Positions 53,048 to 61,251 of a stretch of 64,000 bases of DNA are shown piece by piece (position 1 is the first letter of the stretch; the number at the start of each line of letters is the position of its first letter). The translations under genes were made by a program, and so were the position numbers. The stretch is from Neobacillus niacini (GTDB lineage Bacteria > Bacillota > Bacilli > Bacillales > Cytobacillaceae). The notes beneath the pieces were generated by a model. That model saw only the letters and a program-made list of their open reading frames with translations, ran no database searches and was not told the DNA's origin. The stretch spans positions 1-64,000 of the forward strand of contig NZ_JACWFG010000022.1 in assembly GCF_019749295.1 (NCBI RefSeq), read 5' to 3'.

Positions 53048-54259
53048 TTGCTATACTTGGAATTATTAGAGTCAAAAGCGAATACGAAATCATCTTATAT
53101 ATATTTTTTCATTGCTGGGATTGTACTTATTGCCTTTAATCTGCGACCCGCCATCACCTCCCTTGGACCTTTGGTTGGAATGATTCAGGAAGATGTTGGC
53201 CTTGCACATTGGAGCGCAGGATTATTGATGAGCTTACCTTTAGTGGTTTTCGCCATCATGTCACCACTTGTTCCAAAGATTGCGAATAAGCTAAGTAATG
53301 AATTAACGTTAATTATTGGTTTAACATCTCTGCTAATCGGTATCGCGATACGGTCGATCCCAATGACCTTTTTTCTTTTTGCTGGAACGCTTCTTGCTGG
53401 ATTGGGTATTGCGATTGGAAATGTTCTTTTGCCCGCAGTTGTAAAGGAGAAGTTCCCAGAGAAATTCGGGTTAATGACCAGTGTTTATTCCACATCAATG
53501 GGATTAATCGCTTCCCTAGCTTCAGGAATCAGCATTCCTTTAGCTATGGATTTAAACCTTGGCTGGCAGGGAGCCCAAATTGTTTGGACCATACCGGTAG
53601 TTGTCGCAATCTTATTGTGGATCTTTCTTCGCAAAAGTAACGGCAGGGATTCCAAAGCCATACAGCAATCAATGGGTTCTAGCTCAAATCGTCTCTGGAG
53701 TACTCCTCTTGCTTGGCAAATCGCCATATTTATGGGGTTCCAGTCCTTTTTATTTTATGTAACGATTTCTTGGTTACCTGAAATCTTACATAGTCATGGA
53801 ATAAGTATGGGCACAGCGGGATGGATGCTTTCCTTTACCCAGCTGGTAGGATTACCTGCGAGTTTCTTTATTCCTGTCCTTGCAGGACGTTCCAAATCAC
53901 AAGTATGGATTGCTTTCACGTTAGGGCTGTGCTCCGTTGTTGGTTATAGTGGGTTACTGTTAGGCACGTCCTATCCAATTTTAATCCTTAGTATCATCTT
54001 GATTGGGGTAGCTTTGGGGGGAAGTTTCCCCTTAGCTCTTACCTTTATAGGACTACGCGCACGGAATGCAAATCAAGCGGCATCGTTATCCGGAATGACC
54101 CAATCAACTGGTTATCTCCTAGCTGCAGTAGGTCCGTTGTTTATTGGTTATTTATTTGACTTAGCACATTCGTGGACCATGCCCATCATTGCCCTCATTA
54201 TAGTTTCTGTAGTTGTAATCATATTTGGAATGTTGTCCGGTCGGAATAGATATGTCTAA
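53048..54259 (+). CDS. MFS transporter, cyanate/nitroimidazole permease group (CynX/NimT-like)
   Basis: About 403 residues with twelve predicted helices. The segment LIAFNLRPAITSLGPLVG is the hallmark of the CynX/NimT/YycB group. Start: TTG 53048 with AGGAGAG upstream; TTG 53057 is an alternative. A TTG at 53030 lies too close to the probable extended -10 promoter TGCTATACT (53012-53020). Substrate unknown: members move cyanate, nitroimidazoles or other small anions. Confidence 0.9.
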   Translation: MLYLELLESKANTKSSYIYFFIAGIVLIAFNLRPAITSLGPLVGMIQEDVGLAHWSAGLLMSLPLVVFAIMSPLVPKIANKLSNELTLIIGLTSLLIGIAIRSIPMTFFLFAGTLLAGLGIAIGNVLLPAVVKEKFPEKFGLMTSVYSTSMGLIASLASGISIPLAMDLNLGWQGAQIVWTIPVVVAILLWIFLRKSNGRDSKAIQQSMGSSSNRLWSTPLAWQIAIFMGFQSFLFYVTISWLPEILHSHGISMGTAGWMLSFTQLVGLPASFFIPVLAGRSKSQVWIAFTLGLCSVVGYSGLLLGTSYPILILSIILIGVALGGSFPLALTFIGLRARNANQAASLSGMTQSTGYLLAAVGPLFIGYLFDLAHSWTMPIIALIIVSVVVIIFGMLSGRNRYV

Positions 54260-54266
54260 GAAATAG

Positions 54267-54305
54267 GAAAAAGACGATTCGCAAGGGGGAGCGAATCGTC
54301 TTTTT
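54267..54305. terminator. Shared bidirectional terminator, MFS gene / doxX copy 4
   Basis: Same stem as at 52253: AAAAAGACGATTCGC with GCGAATCGTCTTTTT and a GGGGGA loop. Confidence 0.9.
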
Positions 54306-54311
54306 CTTTGC

Positions 54312-54815
54312 TTATGCAGCTGATTTTGCCTTGTTTTTTCCAACAGTTTTATTGATAAATGGAACTACCCAGTAGTCTAAACCGAATTTTCCTGCGTTGT
54401 AACCAGCAGTTAAGATGATGAAGCCTAAGAAGATATCAGTTGGATTATGAGAAACTGTTCCTGCTAAGAAAAAGCTGAAGTTCATCACTAATCCAAAGAA
54501 CATTGCTGCTGTTGTTAAACATCCTAACATAAGTCCTAATCCGATTAATGTTTCGCCCCAAGGAACGATGAAGTTGAAGACATCAATGTTTGGTAAAGCA
54601 AAGCTTTCTAAGAAGTTTACATACCAGCCGTAAACCATATTTCCGTCTGGACCTGTTACCGGTTTTGCGATTGCTCCTTTTAAGAATCCAGAAGCGTCGA
54701 AGCCGCCTGTAATTTTATGAAAACCTGCTGTGAACCAAGAGTAGCCAAGGTATAAACGAATAATAGTTAAAAGTGCTGCAGAGATTTTATTTTCTCTTAA
54801 AAAGTTGTTAAACAT
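54312..54815 (-). CDS. DoxX family membrane protein, copy 4 of 6
   Basis: 167 residues. Group A loop (GFLKGAIAKPVTGPDGN) but with MVYGW as in group B, and a private C-terminus GKFGLDYWV..GKNKAKSAA. The mixture of group markers within one gene suggests past gene conversion. Followed on its 5' side by its own control block and repeat array 3. Confidence 0.93.
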   Translation of the reverse strand: MFNNFLRENKISAALLTIIRLYLGYSWFTAGFHKITGGFDASGFLKGAIAKPVTGPDGNMVYGWYVNFLESFALPNIDVFNFIVPWGETLIGLGLMLGCLTTAAMFFGLVMNFSFFLAGTVSHNPTDIFLGFIILTAGYNAGKFGLDYWVVPFINKTVGKNKAKSAA

Positions 54816-54942
54816 AAGTCATTCCGCCTTTCAATATTTGGTTGTTCTTTATACTTACACTATATTGGATTTCAACAGATATTAACATGGGGATAGTGTT
54901 AAGTTCACAGTTTGTTTGAAAAGATATGACGGAATATTGAAC
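54816..54942 (-). promoter_or_regulatory. Conserved upstream region of doxX copy 4
   Basis: 127-bp block nearly identical to that of copy 1 (GTTCAATATTCCGTCATATC, CTGTGAACTTAACACTATCC, TATAGTGTAAGTATAAAG). Confidence 0.68.
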
Positions 54943-54963
54943 TGGCTAGCGCGTGGGGAATTT

Positions 54964-55240
54964 GATCTCAGATGCTTTGATTATGACTAATCATTCTTGG
55001 GGTGACAGCTCTGATTTGTCCTCAAGACCTCGGATTAAGGACTAATCTTTCTGATGGCTTGTGCGATTTGTTCTCAAGACCCCCGATTGAGGACTAATCC
55101 TTCTTGGGCCTCGTGCGTTTTGTCCTCAAGACCCCCGATTGAGGATTAATCCTCTCGGCAGCTCGTGCGTTTTGTCCTCAAGACCTCCGGTTGAGGACTA
55201 ATCTTTAAGGGTGACTCCTCTGATTTTTCCTCAAGACCGA
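54964..55240. repeat. 52-bp tandem hairpin repeat array 3
   Basis: Hairpin cores at 55018, 55070, 55122 and 55174 with exact 52-bp period, a degenerate unit before (about 54966) and another after (about 55226, TTCCTCAAGACC). Arms GTCCTCAA / TTGAGGAC with single changes in some units; linker ends in GTGCGTTTT. The array fills the gap between doxX copies 4 and 5; no gene is seen. Confidence 0.9.
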
Positions 55241-55253
55241 CCGTCAAAACAAT

Positions 55254-55291
55254 AAAAAGACGATTCGAGGGGGATTCGAACCATCTTTTTG
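55254..55291 (-). terminator. Terminator of doxX copy 5
   Basis: AAAAAGACGATTCGA, GGGGGA, TTCGAACCATCTTTTT; stem slightly degenerate compared with copies 3 and 4. Confidence 0.82.
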
Positions 55292-55299
55292 CTAACCTA

Positions 55300-55803
55300 T
55301 TAGGCTGTTGCTTTTGCTTTATTTTTTCTAACAGTTTTGTTGATGAACGGTACTACCCAATAATCTAAACCATATTTACCAGCGTTGAAACCTGCAGTTA
55401 AGATGATGAAGCCTAGGAAGATGTCTGTTGGGTTGTGAGATACTGTTCCTGCTAGGAAAAAGCTGAAGTTCATCACGAGACCAAAGAACATTGCTGCTGT
55501 TGTTAAACATCCAAGCATAAGTCCTAAACCGATTAATGTTTCGCCCCAAGGAACGATGAAATTGAAGACATCAATGTTAGGAAGTGCAAAGCTTTCTAAG
55601 AAGTTCACGTACCACCCGTAAACCATGCTGCCATCTGGACCTTTAACGGGATTTGCTACTGCATTTGCTAGATACCCCGAAGCGTCGAAACCATCTGTAA
55701 TTTTATGAAAACCTGCTGTGAACCACGCGTAGCCAAGGTATAAACGAATGATAGTTAAAATAGCTGCTGAGACCTTATTTTCTCTTAAAAAATGATTAAA
55801 CAT
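55300..55803 (-). CDS. DoxX family membrane protein, copy 5 of 6
   Basis: 167 residues. The middle is group B (DGFDASGYLANAVANPVKG, as in copy 6), but the last 30 residues (GFNAGKYGLDYWVVPFINKT and VRKNKAKATA) are identical to group A copy 1. A clear mosaic. Unique KVS in place of KIS near residue 11. RBS here is AAGGGCGG. Confidence 0.93.
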   Translation of the reverse strand: MFNHFLRENKVSAAILTIIRLYLGYAWFTAGFHKITDGFDASGYLANAVANPVKGPDGSMVYGWYVNFLESFALPNIDVFNFIVPWGETLIGLGLMLGCLTTAAMFFGLVMNFSFFLAGTVSHNPTDIFLGFIILTAGFNAGKYGLDYWVVPFINKTVRKNKAKATA

Positions 55804-55930
55804 AATTCATTCCGCCCTTCAATATTTGGTTGTTCTTTATACTTACACTATATTGGATATCAACAGTTATTAACATGGGTATAGTAGTAAGTTCACAGTT
55901 TGTTTGAAATGTTATGACGGAATGTTGAAC
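55804..55930 (-). promoter_or_regulatory. Conserved upstream region of doxX copy 5
   Basis: 127-bp block; CTGTGAACTTACTACTATAC differs from copy 1 in the second half of the dyad. Confidence 0.66.
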
Positions 55931-55982
55931 AGCATCTAAAAGCAAGTATTCTCCGCTATCCACAAGTATTTTTTGCCTATCA

Positions 55983-56031
55983 AAAAAGCTAAGAGACAGG
56001 GACTAGCCCAATGTATCTCTTAGCCTTTTTT
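55983..56031 (-). terminator. Terminator overlapping the diguanylate cyclase stop
   Basis: GCTAAGAGA and TCTCTTAGC pair over a long loop that contains the stop codon; T-runs on both sides. Confidence 0.75.
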
Positions 56032-56659
56032 GTGATTTTAATTGATACATATTGTTATCAGCTACTTTTAAAAGGTCATCAAGGTCATTGCCATGCTTTG
56101 GGTAGAGGGCTGCACCAATGGAAACACTTATTTTTATATTATTGAATGAAAGCTGCTTCAAGTTTTGATGAATTCGCTCAATCATTTTGTCCAACTCTTC
56201 TTTACTTTGAACATCAGGTGAAAGAATTAAGAATTCATCTCCCCCCCAACGGGCTACTATGTCCGTTTTCCTTACACTTTTCTTCAATTGATTCGCTAGC
56301 AGAAGTAAATATTCATCTCCCATTTTATGTCCCAAATGATCATTGACCAATTTAAAGTCATTTACGTCGAGAAGGAGAACTGAACCGCTTTGGCCATTTT
56401 GATCTAACTTTGATTTAATAGCAGTGAAAGCCGATTCAACATATCTTCTATTATATATTCCAGTTAAAGGGTCCTTTTCCGAGTAATACCTGGCTTTATC
56501 GTATTGTTTACCAAACCACCAAGCAAGAGGAAGCAATATTGGATACCCCGTATACTCAATCCAGCCTATTTTACCATCTCTTAAAAAATAAAAAGCAGTG
56601 TAGATTAAATTTACTAGGAAAACTAATAGTAATGTAATAATCCTGCCTTTGTATCTCAT
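56003..56659 (-). CDS. Membrane diguanylate cyclase (GGDEF)
   Basis: 218 residues: two N-terminal hydrophobic segments (about 6-26 and 33-50), then GGDEF (about 60-215). The active-site motif is ARWGGDEFLIL (GGDEF intact) with the RxxD inhibitory site (RKTD) five residues before it, so product feedback is likely. Makes c-di-GMP. Gene ends inside its terminator hairpin. Confidence 0.93.
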   Translation of the reverse strand: MRYKGRIITLLLVFLVNLIYTAFYFLRDGKIGWIEYTGYPILLPLAWWFGKQYDKARYYSEKDPLTGIYNRRYVESAFTAIKSKLDQNGQSGSVLLLDVNDFKLVNDHLGHKMGDEYLLLLANQLKKSVRKTDIVARWGGDEFLILSPDVQSKEELDKMIERIHQNLKQLSFNNIKISVSIGAALYPKHGNDLDDLLKVADNNMYQLKSQKRLRDTLG

Positions 56660-57030
56660 TCTATCATCATCCTTTTAATTTTATAAAATCTACCCTTGCG
56701 GAAAGTGTGTTAAGCTCAACACGATCATGATAGCTATTTTAACGTTTTCATTTTTCAATATATTAAATTGGTTCTTAATACTATTCTACAGTAGATATAG
56801 TCTGAATAAGTTAAAAACATTTTAATAGTCACAGATTCGGCAAACTCTGACTGATTTCTTCCTAACTAATCGTTTGATTAGAACTACAACAAACCCTTTG
56901 AAATAACGAACCTTTATTGTTACTTAGAAAAATTCCTGTCGATATATAGTTTAGCACTATTATCCTAATATTTCCCTTTTTCTATTAAAAATCATATAAT
57001 AATAGTAAAAAAGTTCTAGGAGACTATTAC
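56660..57030. other. 371-base intergenic region
   Basis: AT-rich divergent region between the cyclase and the next gene. A -10 TATAAT (56995-57000) for the plus-strand gene is visible; its -35 is weak. Nothing else recognised. Confidence 0.5.
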
Positions 57031-57588
57031 ATGAACAAACAAAAAAAGGAAAACCCTATATGGGCTTGGTTTGTCCTTATCGGCGGTGGACTATTTTTAC
57101 TAAGGGCCTTGCCAGGCATGCTTCTAACTCTTTTAATCCCTTTTTGGAAGCCTGATGAAGTTAGTTTTTTTACCTTCATTTATATTCCAATCATCCTCGG
57201 GATTCTCGGCCTGACCATTTGGGGATTAACGAAGGCCTTTTCAGCCATAAAGGGTTATCAACAGGTTAAAAACAGCCAGACTCCAGCACTGATTGAAGAA
57301 GTGCCAGCGCAAAAACCTGCCAAACTGGATTTACCGACTAAAACTAAAAAGCCCGTTTGGCCATGGGTTGTCATTGGAGCCGGTGCGGTACTCGGGATTG
57401 GTTCAGGACCAGCAGCCCTCATGCTGCCAATCATGCCAATCTTCTTAGCCGGGATGTCAACCGATTCACCCCACACTCCTGATTATGTACCCATTCTTAT
57501 ATTGGTTGTAGGATATGGGCTAATGATTAGCTATATAATACTGCTTATAAAAGCGATAAAAACACTAAGAAATAAAGCTAAAATCTAA
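57031..57588 (+). CDS. Four-helix membrane protein of unknown function
   Basis: 185 residues. Two helices (about 12-37 and 48-70), a hydrophilic Pro/Lys-rich linker (about 75-108), then two more (about 110-138 and 150-174). The two halves both begin with a KxNP/KPVWxW-type motif (PIWAWFVLIGGG and PVWPWVVIGAGA), so it may be an internal duplication. AGGAG before ATG. No family recognised. Confidence 0.68.
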   Translation: MNKQKKENPIWAWFVLIGGGLFLLRALPGMLLTLLIPFWKPDEVSFFTFIYIPIILGILGLTIWGLTKAFSAIKGYQQVKNSQTPALIEEVPAQKPAKLDLPTKTKKPVWPWVVIGAGAVLGIGSGPAALMLPIMPIFLAGMSTDSPHTPDYVPILILVVGYGLMISYIILLIKAIKTLRNKAKI

Positions 57589-57632
57589 ATCAAAAAAAGA
57601 ACCTCCGTGTTTGCGAAAAAAAAGTGGGAATC

Positions 57633-57670
57633 AAAAAAAAACGATCCGGATTCCGAATCGGTTTTTTTTT
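57633..57670. terminator. Terminator of doxX copy 6
   Basis: AAAAAAACGATCCGGATTCCGAATCGGTTTTTTTTT: CGAT(T/C)CGG type stem with T-runs (given here as positions; sequence split: AAAAAAACGATCCGG, CCGAATCGGTTTTTTT). Differs from the other five doxX terminators. Confidence 0.72.
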
Positions 57671-57677
57671 AAACCAT

Positions 57678-58193
57678 TTATGCTTCAGCTTTTGCTTTGT
57701 CTTTTCCGATGTATGTCTTAGCTGTTTTGCGGATGAATGGAACCACCCAGCGGTCTAACCCATATTTGCCTGCGTTGAAGCCTGCTGTTAAGATGATGAA
57801 CCCTAAGAAGATGTCTGTTGGGTTATGTGATACTGTTCCTGCTAAGAAAAAGCTGAAGTTCATCACGAGACCAAAGAACATAGCTGCTGTTGTTAAACAT
57901 CCTAGCATAAGTCCTAAACCGATTAATGTTTCTCCCCAAGGAACAATGAAGTTGAATAATTCAATGTTTGGCAGTGCAAAGCTTTCTAAGAAGTTAACGT
58001 ACCATCCGTAAACCATGCTGCCATCTGGACCTTTCACCGGATTTGCTACTGCATTTGCCAGGTAACCTGAGGCATCAAATCCATCCACCACTTTATGCCA
58101 TCCTGCTGTGAACCAAGCGTAGCCAAGATATAACCGAATGATCGTTAAAATAGCTGCTGAGATTTTATTTTCTCTTAAAAAATGATTAAACAT
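57678..58193 (-). CDS. DoxX family membrane protein, copy 6 of 6
   Basis: 171 residues, the longest and most diverged copy. GWHKVVDGFDASGYLANAVA replaces GFHKITGG, IELF replaces IDVF, and the tail is FIRKTAKTYIGKDKAKAEA. The central two helices are unchanged. It could be the parental or oldest copy, but this needs a tree. Confidence 0.93.
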   Translation of the reverse strand: MFNHFLRENKISAAILTIIRLYLGYAWFTAGWHKVVDGFDASGYLANAVANPVKGPDGSMVYGWYVNFLESFALPNIELFNFIVPWGETLIGLGLMLGCLTTAAMFFGLVMNFSFFLAGTVSHNPTDIFLGFIILTAGFNAGKYGLDRWVVPFIRKTAKTYIGKDKAKAEA

Positions 58194-58319
58194 AAGTCAT
58201 TCCGCCCTTCAATTTTGTTTGTTCTTTATATTTCCACTATATGGGATATCGACGGTTAATAACATAGGTATAGTGGTAAGTTCACAGTTTGTTTGAAATG
58301 TTTTGACGGATTGTTGAAC
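58194..58319 (-). promoter_or_regulatory. Conserved upstream region of doxX copy 6
   Basis: 126-bp version of the block: GTTCAACAATCCGTCAAAAC, CTGTGAACTTACCACTATAC, TATAGTGGAAATATAAAG. Confidence 0.65.
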
Positions 58320-58380
58320 AGCTAATGATCGCCGTTATTTTAGTATCCTTTAATGGTCACTTCCTTCTACATAATAGCCA

Positions 58381-58416
58381 AAAGGAAGAGACCAGCAACT
58401 ATTTGCTGGTCTCTAT
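58381..58416 (-). terminator. Terminator of the OYE-like gene
   Basis: AGAGACCAGCA, six bases, TGCTGGTCTCT, with CCTTTT beyond on the minus strand. Confidence 0.8.
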
Positions 58417-58430
58417 TAACACTGCCTATT

Positions 58431-60398
58431 TTAATTTGTGACTAACTCTTTTACCTCTAGAAGATAAGCTTCTGTATATCCTTCTCTTATCGCTTGAGCA
58501 ATTTTTCTAGGTGCATTCACATCTCCAATTACTTTCACATTCGTAAAGTTTTCTTTAATGGTGCCAACGATTGCATTATTCGGCTTTACTCCTAAAGAAA
58601 GAACAACCGCGTCAACAGCACACTCGATTACTTCCTGCGCTGTAACCTTTTCGATGATTATTTTTTCAGCTGTTATCTCTTGAAGTTTATGACCTGCATG
58701 CATATCTACAGAAAGCTTTGCTAACTTAGTGGTAACATCGATTAAGTTTTGGAAATAGGCACCTGGTCCAATTTTACTCGCCATTTCAAACACTGTTACT
58801 TTGTTACCTTGCTCGGCTAAAAGCTCTGCGGTTTCCAGTCCCGTCATGCCTGAACCGATCACAGCAACCCTTTTATCTTTCAATGCTGCTTTTCCATTTA
58901 GTATATCTGTGGTTGTATATACGTTCTCACTCTCAGCACCTTTAATTCCTGGGATAAAAGCATCTGCTCCTGTTGCAATAAATACAGCATATGGGTCTAA
59001 TTCCTTTAGAAATTCAAGTGTTGCTTCTGTGTTTAATCTAACTTCAACGCCAAGTTCCTTCATTTGGTAATCGAGATATTCTATTAACCAATCAATTTTT
59101 TCCTTTTGAGGAGGTTTGTTGGCTAATAGTAATTGTCCGCCCACTTGAGCTTCTTTTTCAAAAATAACAGGCTTGAATCCTCTCATGGCTAACACGCGGG
59201 CACTTTCCATACCGGCTGGTCCAGCACCAATGATCGCCACCGTCCTGCCTCCGCCATCTTTTTGCAAGTTATCAAATTTTAATTCCCGGCCCATTCTAGG
59301 GTTTACTGCACATTCGAGCTCGCCAGCAAAAATAGATTCAAAGCAATGTAAACAGGAAATACAATTTCGGATATCACATTCTCTGCCTTCCTCTATCTTT
59401 TTTACCCACTCAGGGTCTGCTAGAAGGCCGCGGCCGATACCAATAAAGTCAATGGTTCCTGAAGCTAATAGTTCCTCAGCAAATTCCGGTTTTCGAATTA
59501 CATTCGCTGCAACAACCGGGATCGATACCGCTGATTTTACAGCCTGAGATAAATGTGTTCTCCATCCTTGTGGATAGGAAGTTGGCTCGACGATGGTGTT
59601 CATAGTCTCATAAATACCTGAAGATACATCAATCGCATCAATTCCTAGTTTTTCAAGGTGCTGTACCATTCTAACGCCTTCAGCTAATTGAATTCCTTCT
59701 CCATTTGGTAAAAACTCATCAACGGTAAGCCTGACCATTAATGGATAATCACCACATTCTTCTCTTATTCCTAAAATGATTTCTTCAAGGAATCGTAAAC
59801 GGTTTTCAAAGCTGCCGCCATATTTATCACTTCTCTTATTTGTATAAGGGCTTAAAAATTGATTGATTAAATAGCCATGTGCCCCGTGAAGCTCGATGCC
59901 ATCCACTCCAGCTGCTTTTGCAATTCTAGCTCCATTGACAAAGTCTTTAACTAAACCTTCCACTTCCTCTGTCCGTAACTCCCTTGTTTCCTGCTGCATT
60001 ACTCCACATGGGATAGCACTTGGTGCTACGACAGGCTGACCACCAATCAGTGCAGTCGCATTTTGTCTGCCGGGATGGTGAAGCTGTAAAAATAGTTTTG
60101 TTCCATATTGGTGAATGATGTCAACGAATTTCCTTAAAGGTTCAATATGTTCATCCTTCGTTACAGCAAGCTGGCCGGTGCCTGCAACACCATGGTCATC
60201 ATTTACCCTTGTAACCTCTGTTACAATCAAACCCACTCCGCCTTTTGCACGCTCTTCATAATACTTAACAATTCTTTCTGACGGGGTACCGTCCTGATTC
60301 GCGAAACCCGTACCCATAGCTGTCATTACCACTCTATTTTTCAACTCAAGGCTGCCAATCCTGCCTTTTGAGAATAGGTTTGTATAGTTTTTTTGCAT
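58431..60398 (-). CDS. OYE / 2,4-dienoyl-CoA reductase-like flavoenzyme
   Basis: 655 residues: an N-terminal FMN TIM barrel (about 5-335; NRVVMTAMGTGFAN, GVDGIELHGAHGYLINQFLSPY with catalytic His), a [4Fe-4S] motif CISCLHCFESIFAGELEC (about 340-358), then FAD and NAD(P) Rossmann domains (IIGAGPAGMESARVLA and VIGSGMTGLETAELLAEQG). This is the FadH / trimethylamine dehydrogenase group. Possible substrates are unsaturated acyl-CoA, enoates or nitro compounds. AAAGGAGG before ATG. Monocistronic. Confidence 0.93.
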   Translation of the reverse strand: MQKNYTNLFSKGRIGSLELKNRVVMTAMGTGFANQDGTPSERIVKYYEERAKGGVGLIVTEVTRVNDDHGVAGTGQLAVTKDEHIEPLRKFVDIIHQYGTKLFLQLHHPGRQNATALIGGQPVVAPSAIPCGVMQQETRELRTEEVEGLVKDFVNGARIAKAAGVDGIELHGAHGYLINQFLSPYTNKRSDKYGGSFENRLRFLEEIILGIREECGDYPLMVRLTVDEFLPNGEGIQLAEGVRMVQHLEKLGIDAIDVSSGIYETMNTIVEPTSYPQGWRTHLSQAVKSAVSIPVVAANVIRKPEFAEELLASGTIDFIGIGRGLLADPEWVKKIEEGRECDIRNCISCLHCFESIFAGELECAVNPRMGRELKFDNLQKDGGGRTVAIIGAGPAGMESARVLAMRGFKPVIFEKEAQVGGQLLLANKPPQKEKIDWLIEYLDYQMKELGVEVRLNTEATLEFLKELDPYAVFIATGADAFIPGIKGAESENVYTTTDILNGKAALKDKRVAVIGSGMTGLETAELLAEQGNKVTVFEMASKIGPGAYFQNLIDVTTKLAKLSVDMHAGHKLQEITAEKIIIEKVTAQEVIECAVDAVVLSLGVKPNNAIVGTIKENFTNVKVIGDVNAPRKIAQAIREGYTEAYLLEVKELVTN

Positions 60399-60716
60399 GA
60401 AAATGTGCCTCCTTTAGAATAGTTAACTAGATGAACTACTTTTATAGTATCAGTGCTGTAAGCGTAATGAGAGTGAGAATCCTCACAAGAAAACACAGTT
60501 TCAAATAATGTTCATTGTTCACAAAATCTCTTTAATATGAGAGTTCATGAAATTTGACGCAGCCGAACTTTTTTGCCATTTGGCTCCCTTGCATTGACCT
60601 CCCCCCTTTTCACCTCTGCCTTAGGGCAATTAGGGTGCTCCACCAATTTTATTTATTCGGACCATGTCCTTTTCACCTATTTTTCTATATATAAAGGGTG
60701 AAAGGAGGTGATCACG
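60399..60716. other. 318-base intergenic region
   Basis: Contains the OYE promoter area on the minus strand and the start of the DUF1659 transcript on the plus strand. The strong ribosome site AAAGGAGGTGATC (60701-60713, approximate) ends it. A short T/C-rich stretch (60595-60620) is notable; no gene is seen. Confidence 0.45.
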
Positions 60717-60935
60717 ATGGCAACAGCCGTTATTGCAACGTCTAGATTACGCTTGGTGTTTCAGACAGGCATGGATGATGATGGTAAGCCGCTTCTTAAG
60801 GCAAAGACTTTTAGTAATATTCAAAAGTCTGCAACAGCAGATCAACTTTTCCAAGCAGCACAGGCAATTATAGGTTTATCAGGTGATACTCTCAGCAATA
60901 TTGAGAAAGTCGACAATTCTGATTTACTAGCTTAA
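60717..60935 (+). CDS. DUF1659 family protein
   Basis: 72 residues from ATG 60717. Small acidic/amphipathic protein with the family layout ATSRLRLVFQTGMDDDGKP-LLKAKTFSNI. The ribosome site AAAGGAGGTGATC matches the 16S 3' end over about 13 bases, which suggests heavy translation. The frame opens at 60708, but that start lies inside the ribosome site. Usually next to DUF2922 and YvrJ in Bacillaceae; function unknown. Confidence 0.88.
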   Translation: MATAVIATSRLRLVFQTGMDDDGKPLLKAKTFSNIQKSATADQLFQAAQAIIGLSGDTLSNIEKVDNSDLLA

Positions 60936-60968
60936 GGAAAATAGAAATAGTGATAGGAGGTGAATAAA

Positions 60969-61187
60969 ATGGCTAAAACATTAGAGTTGGAGTTTGTTAC
61001 TGAATTGGGTAAAGCCGCTCGTTTATCGGTGGAAAATCCAAAGGAACCGATTGAGGAAGCAGTAGTGAAACAGGCAATGGAGGAAATTATCGCATCTGGC
61101 GTTTTTACTTCTGCAAATGGTAATTTTACTTCTGTGAAAGGAGCCCGAGTGATAGATCGCAATGTTACGGAATATGAAATTATTTAA
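60969..61187 (+). CDS. DUF2922 family protein
   Basis: 72 residues from ATG 60969 with AGGAGGTG upstream. Landmarks: LELEFVTELGKAARLSVENPKEP and MEEIIASGVFTSANGNFTSVKGARVIDRNVTEYEII (given in parts: MEEIIASGVFTS, KGARVIDRNVTEY). Partner of the DUF1659 gene 33 bases upstream. Unknown function. Confidence 0.88.
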   Translation: MAKTLELEFVTELGKAARLSVENPKEPIEEAVVKQAMEEIIASGVFTSANGNFTSVKGARVIDRNVTEYEII

Positions 61188-61196
61188 TAGAGTAAA

Positions 61197-61227
61197 AAGG
61201 TCGGTTTCCGGTTGGAGACCGGCCTTT
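61197..61227 (+). terminator. Hairpin between DUF2922 and YvrJ genes
   Basis: AAAGGTCGGTTTC, six bases, GAGACCGGCCTTT; no long T-run, so it is likely an attenuator or mRNA-stabilising stem. Confidence 0.6.
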
Positions 61228-61251
61228 ACTAAAGGAAAGGAGTGAAATCTC

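Noticed and set aside
52253-54305. doxX-flanking hairpins as inverted repeats of a transposon
   Set aside because: They occur only at the 3' side of each doxX gene and have T-runs, so they are terminators; no target duplications were found around the cassettes.
59173-59547. 124-residue plus-strand frame inside the OYE-like gene
   Set aside because: Antisense to a well-supported flavoenzyme; no family features and no ribosome site.
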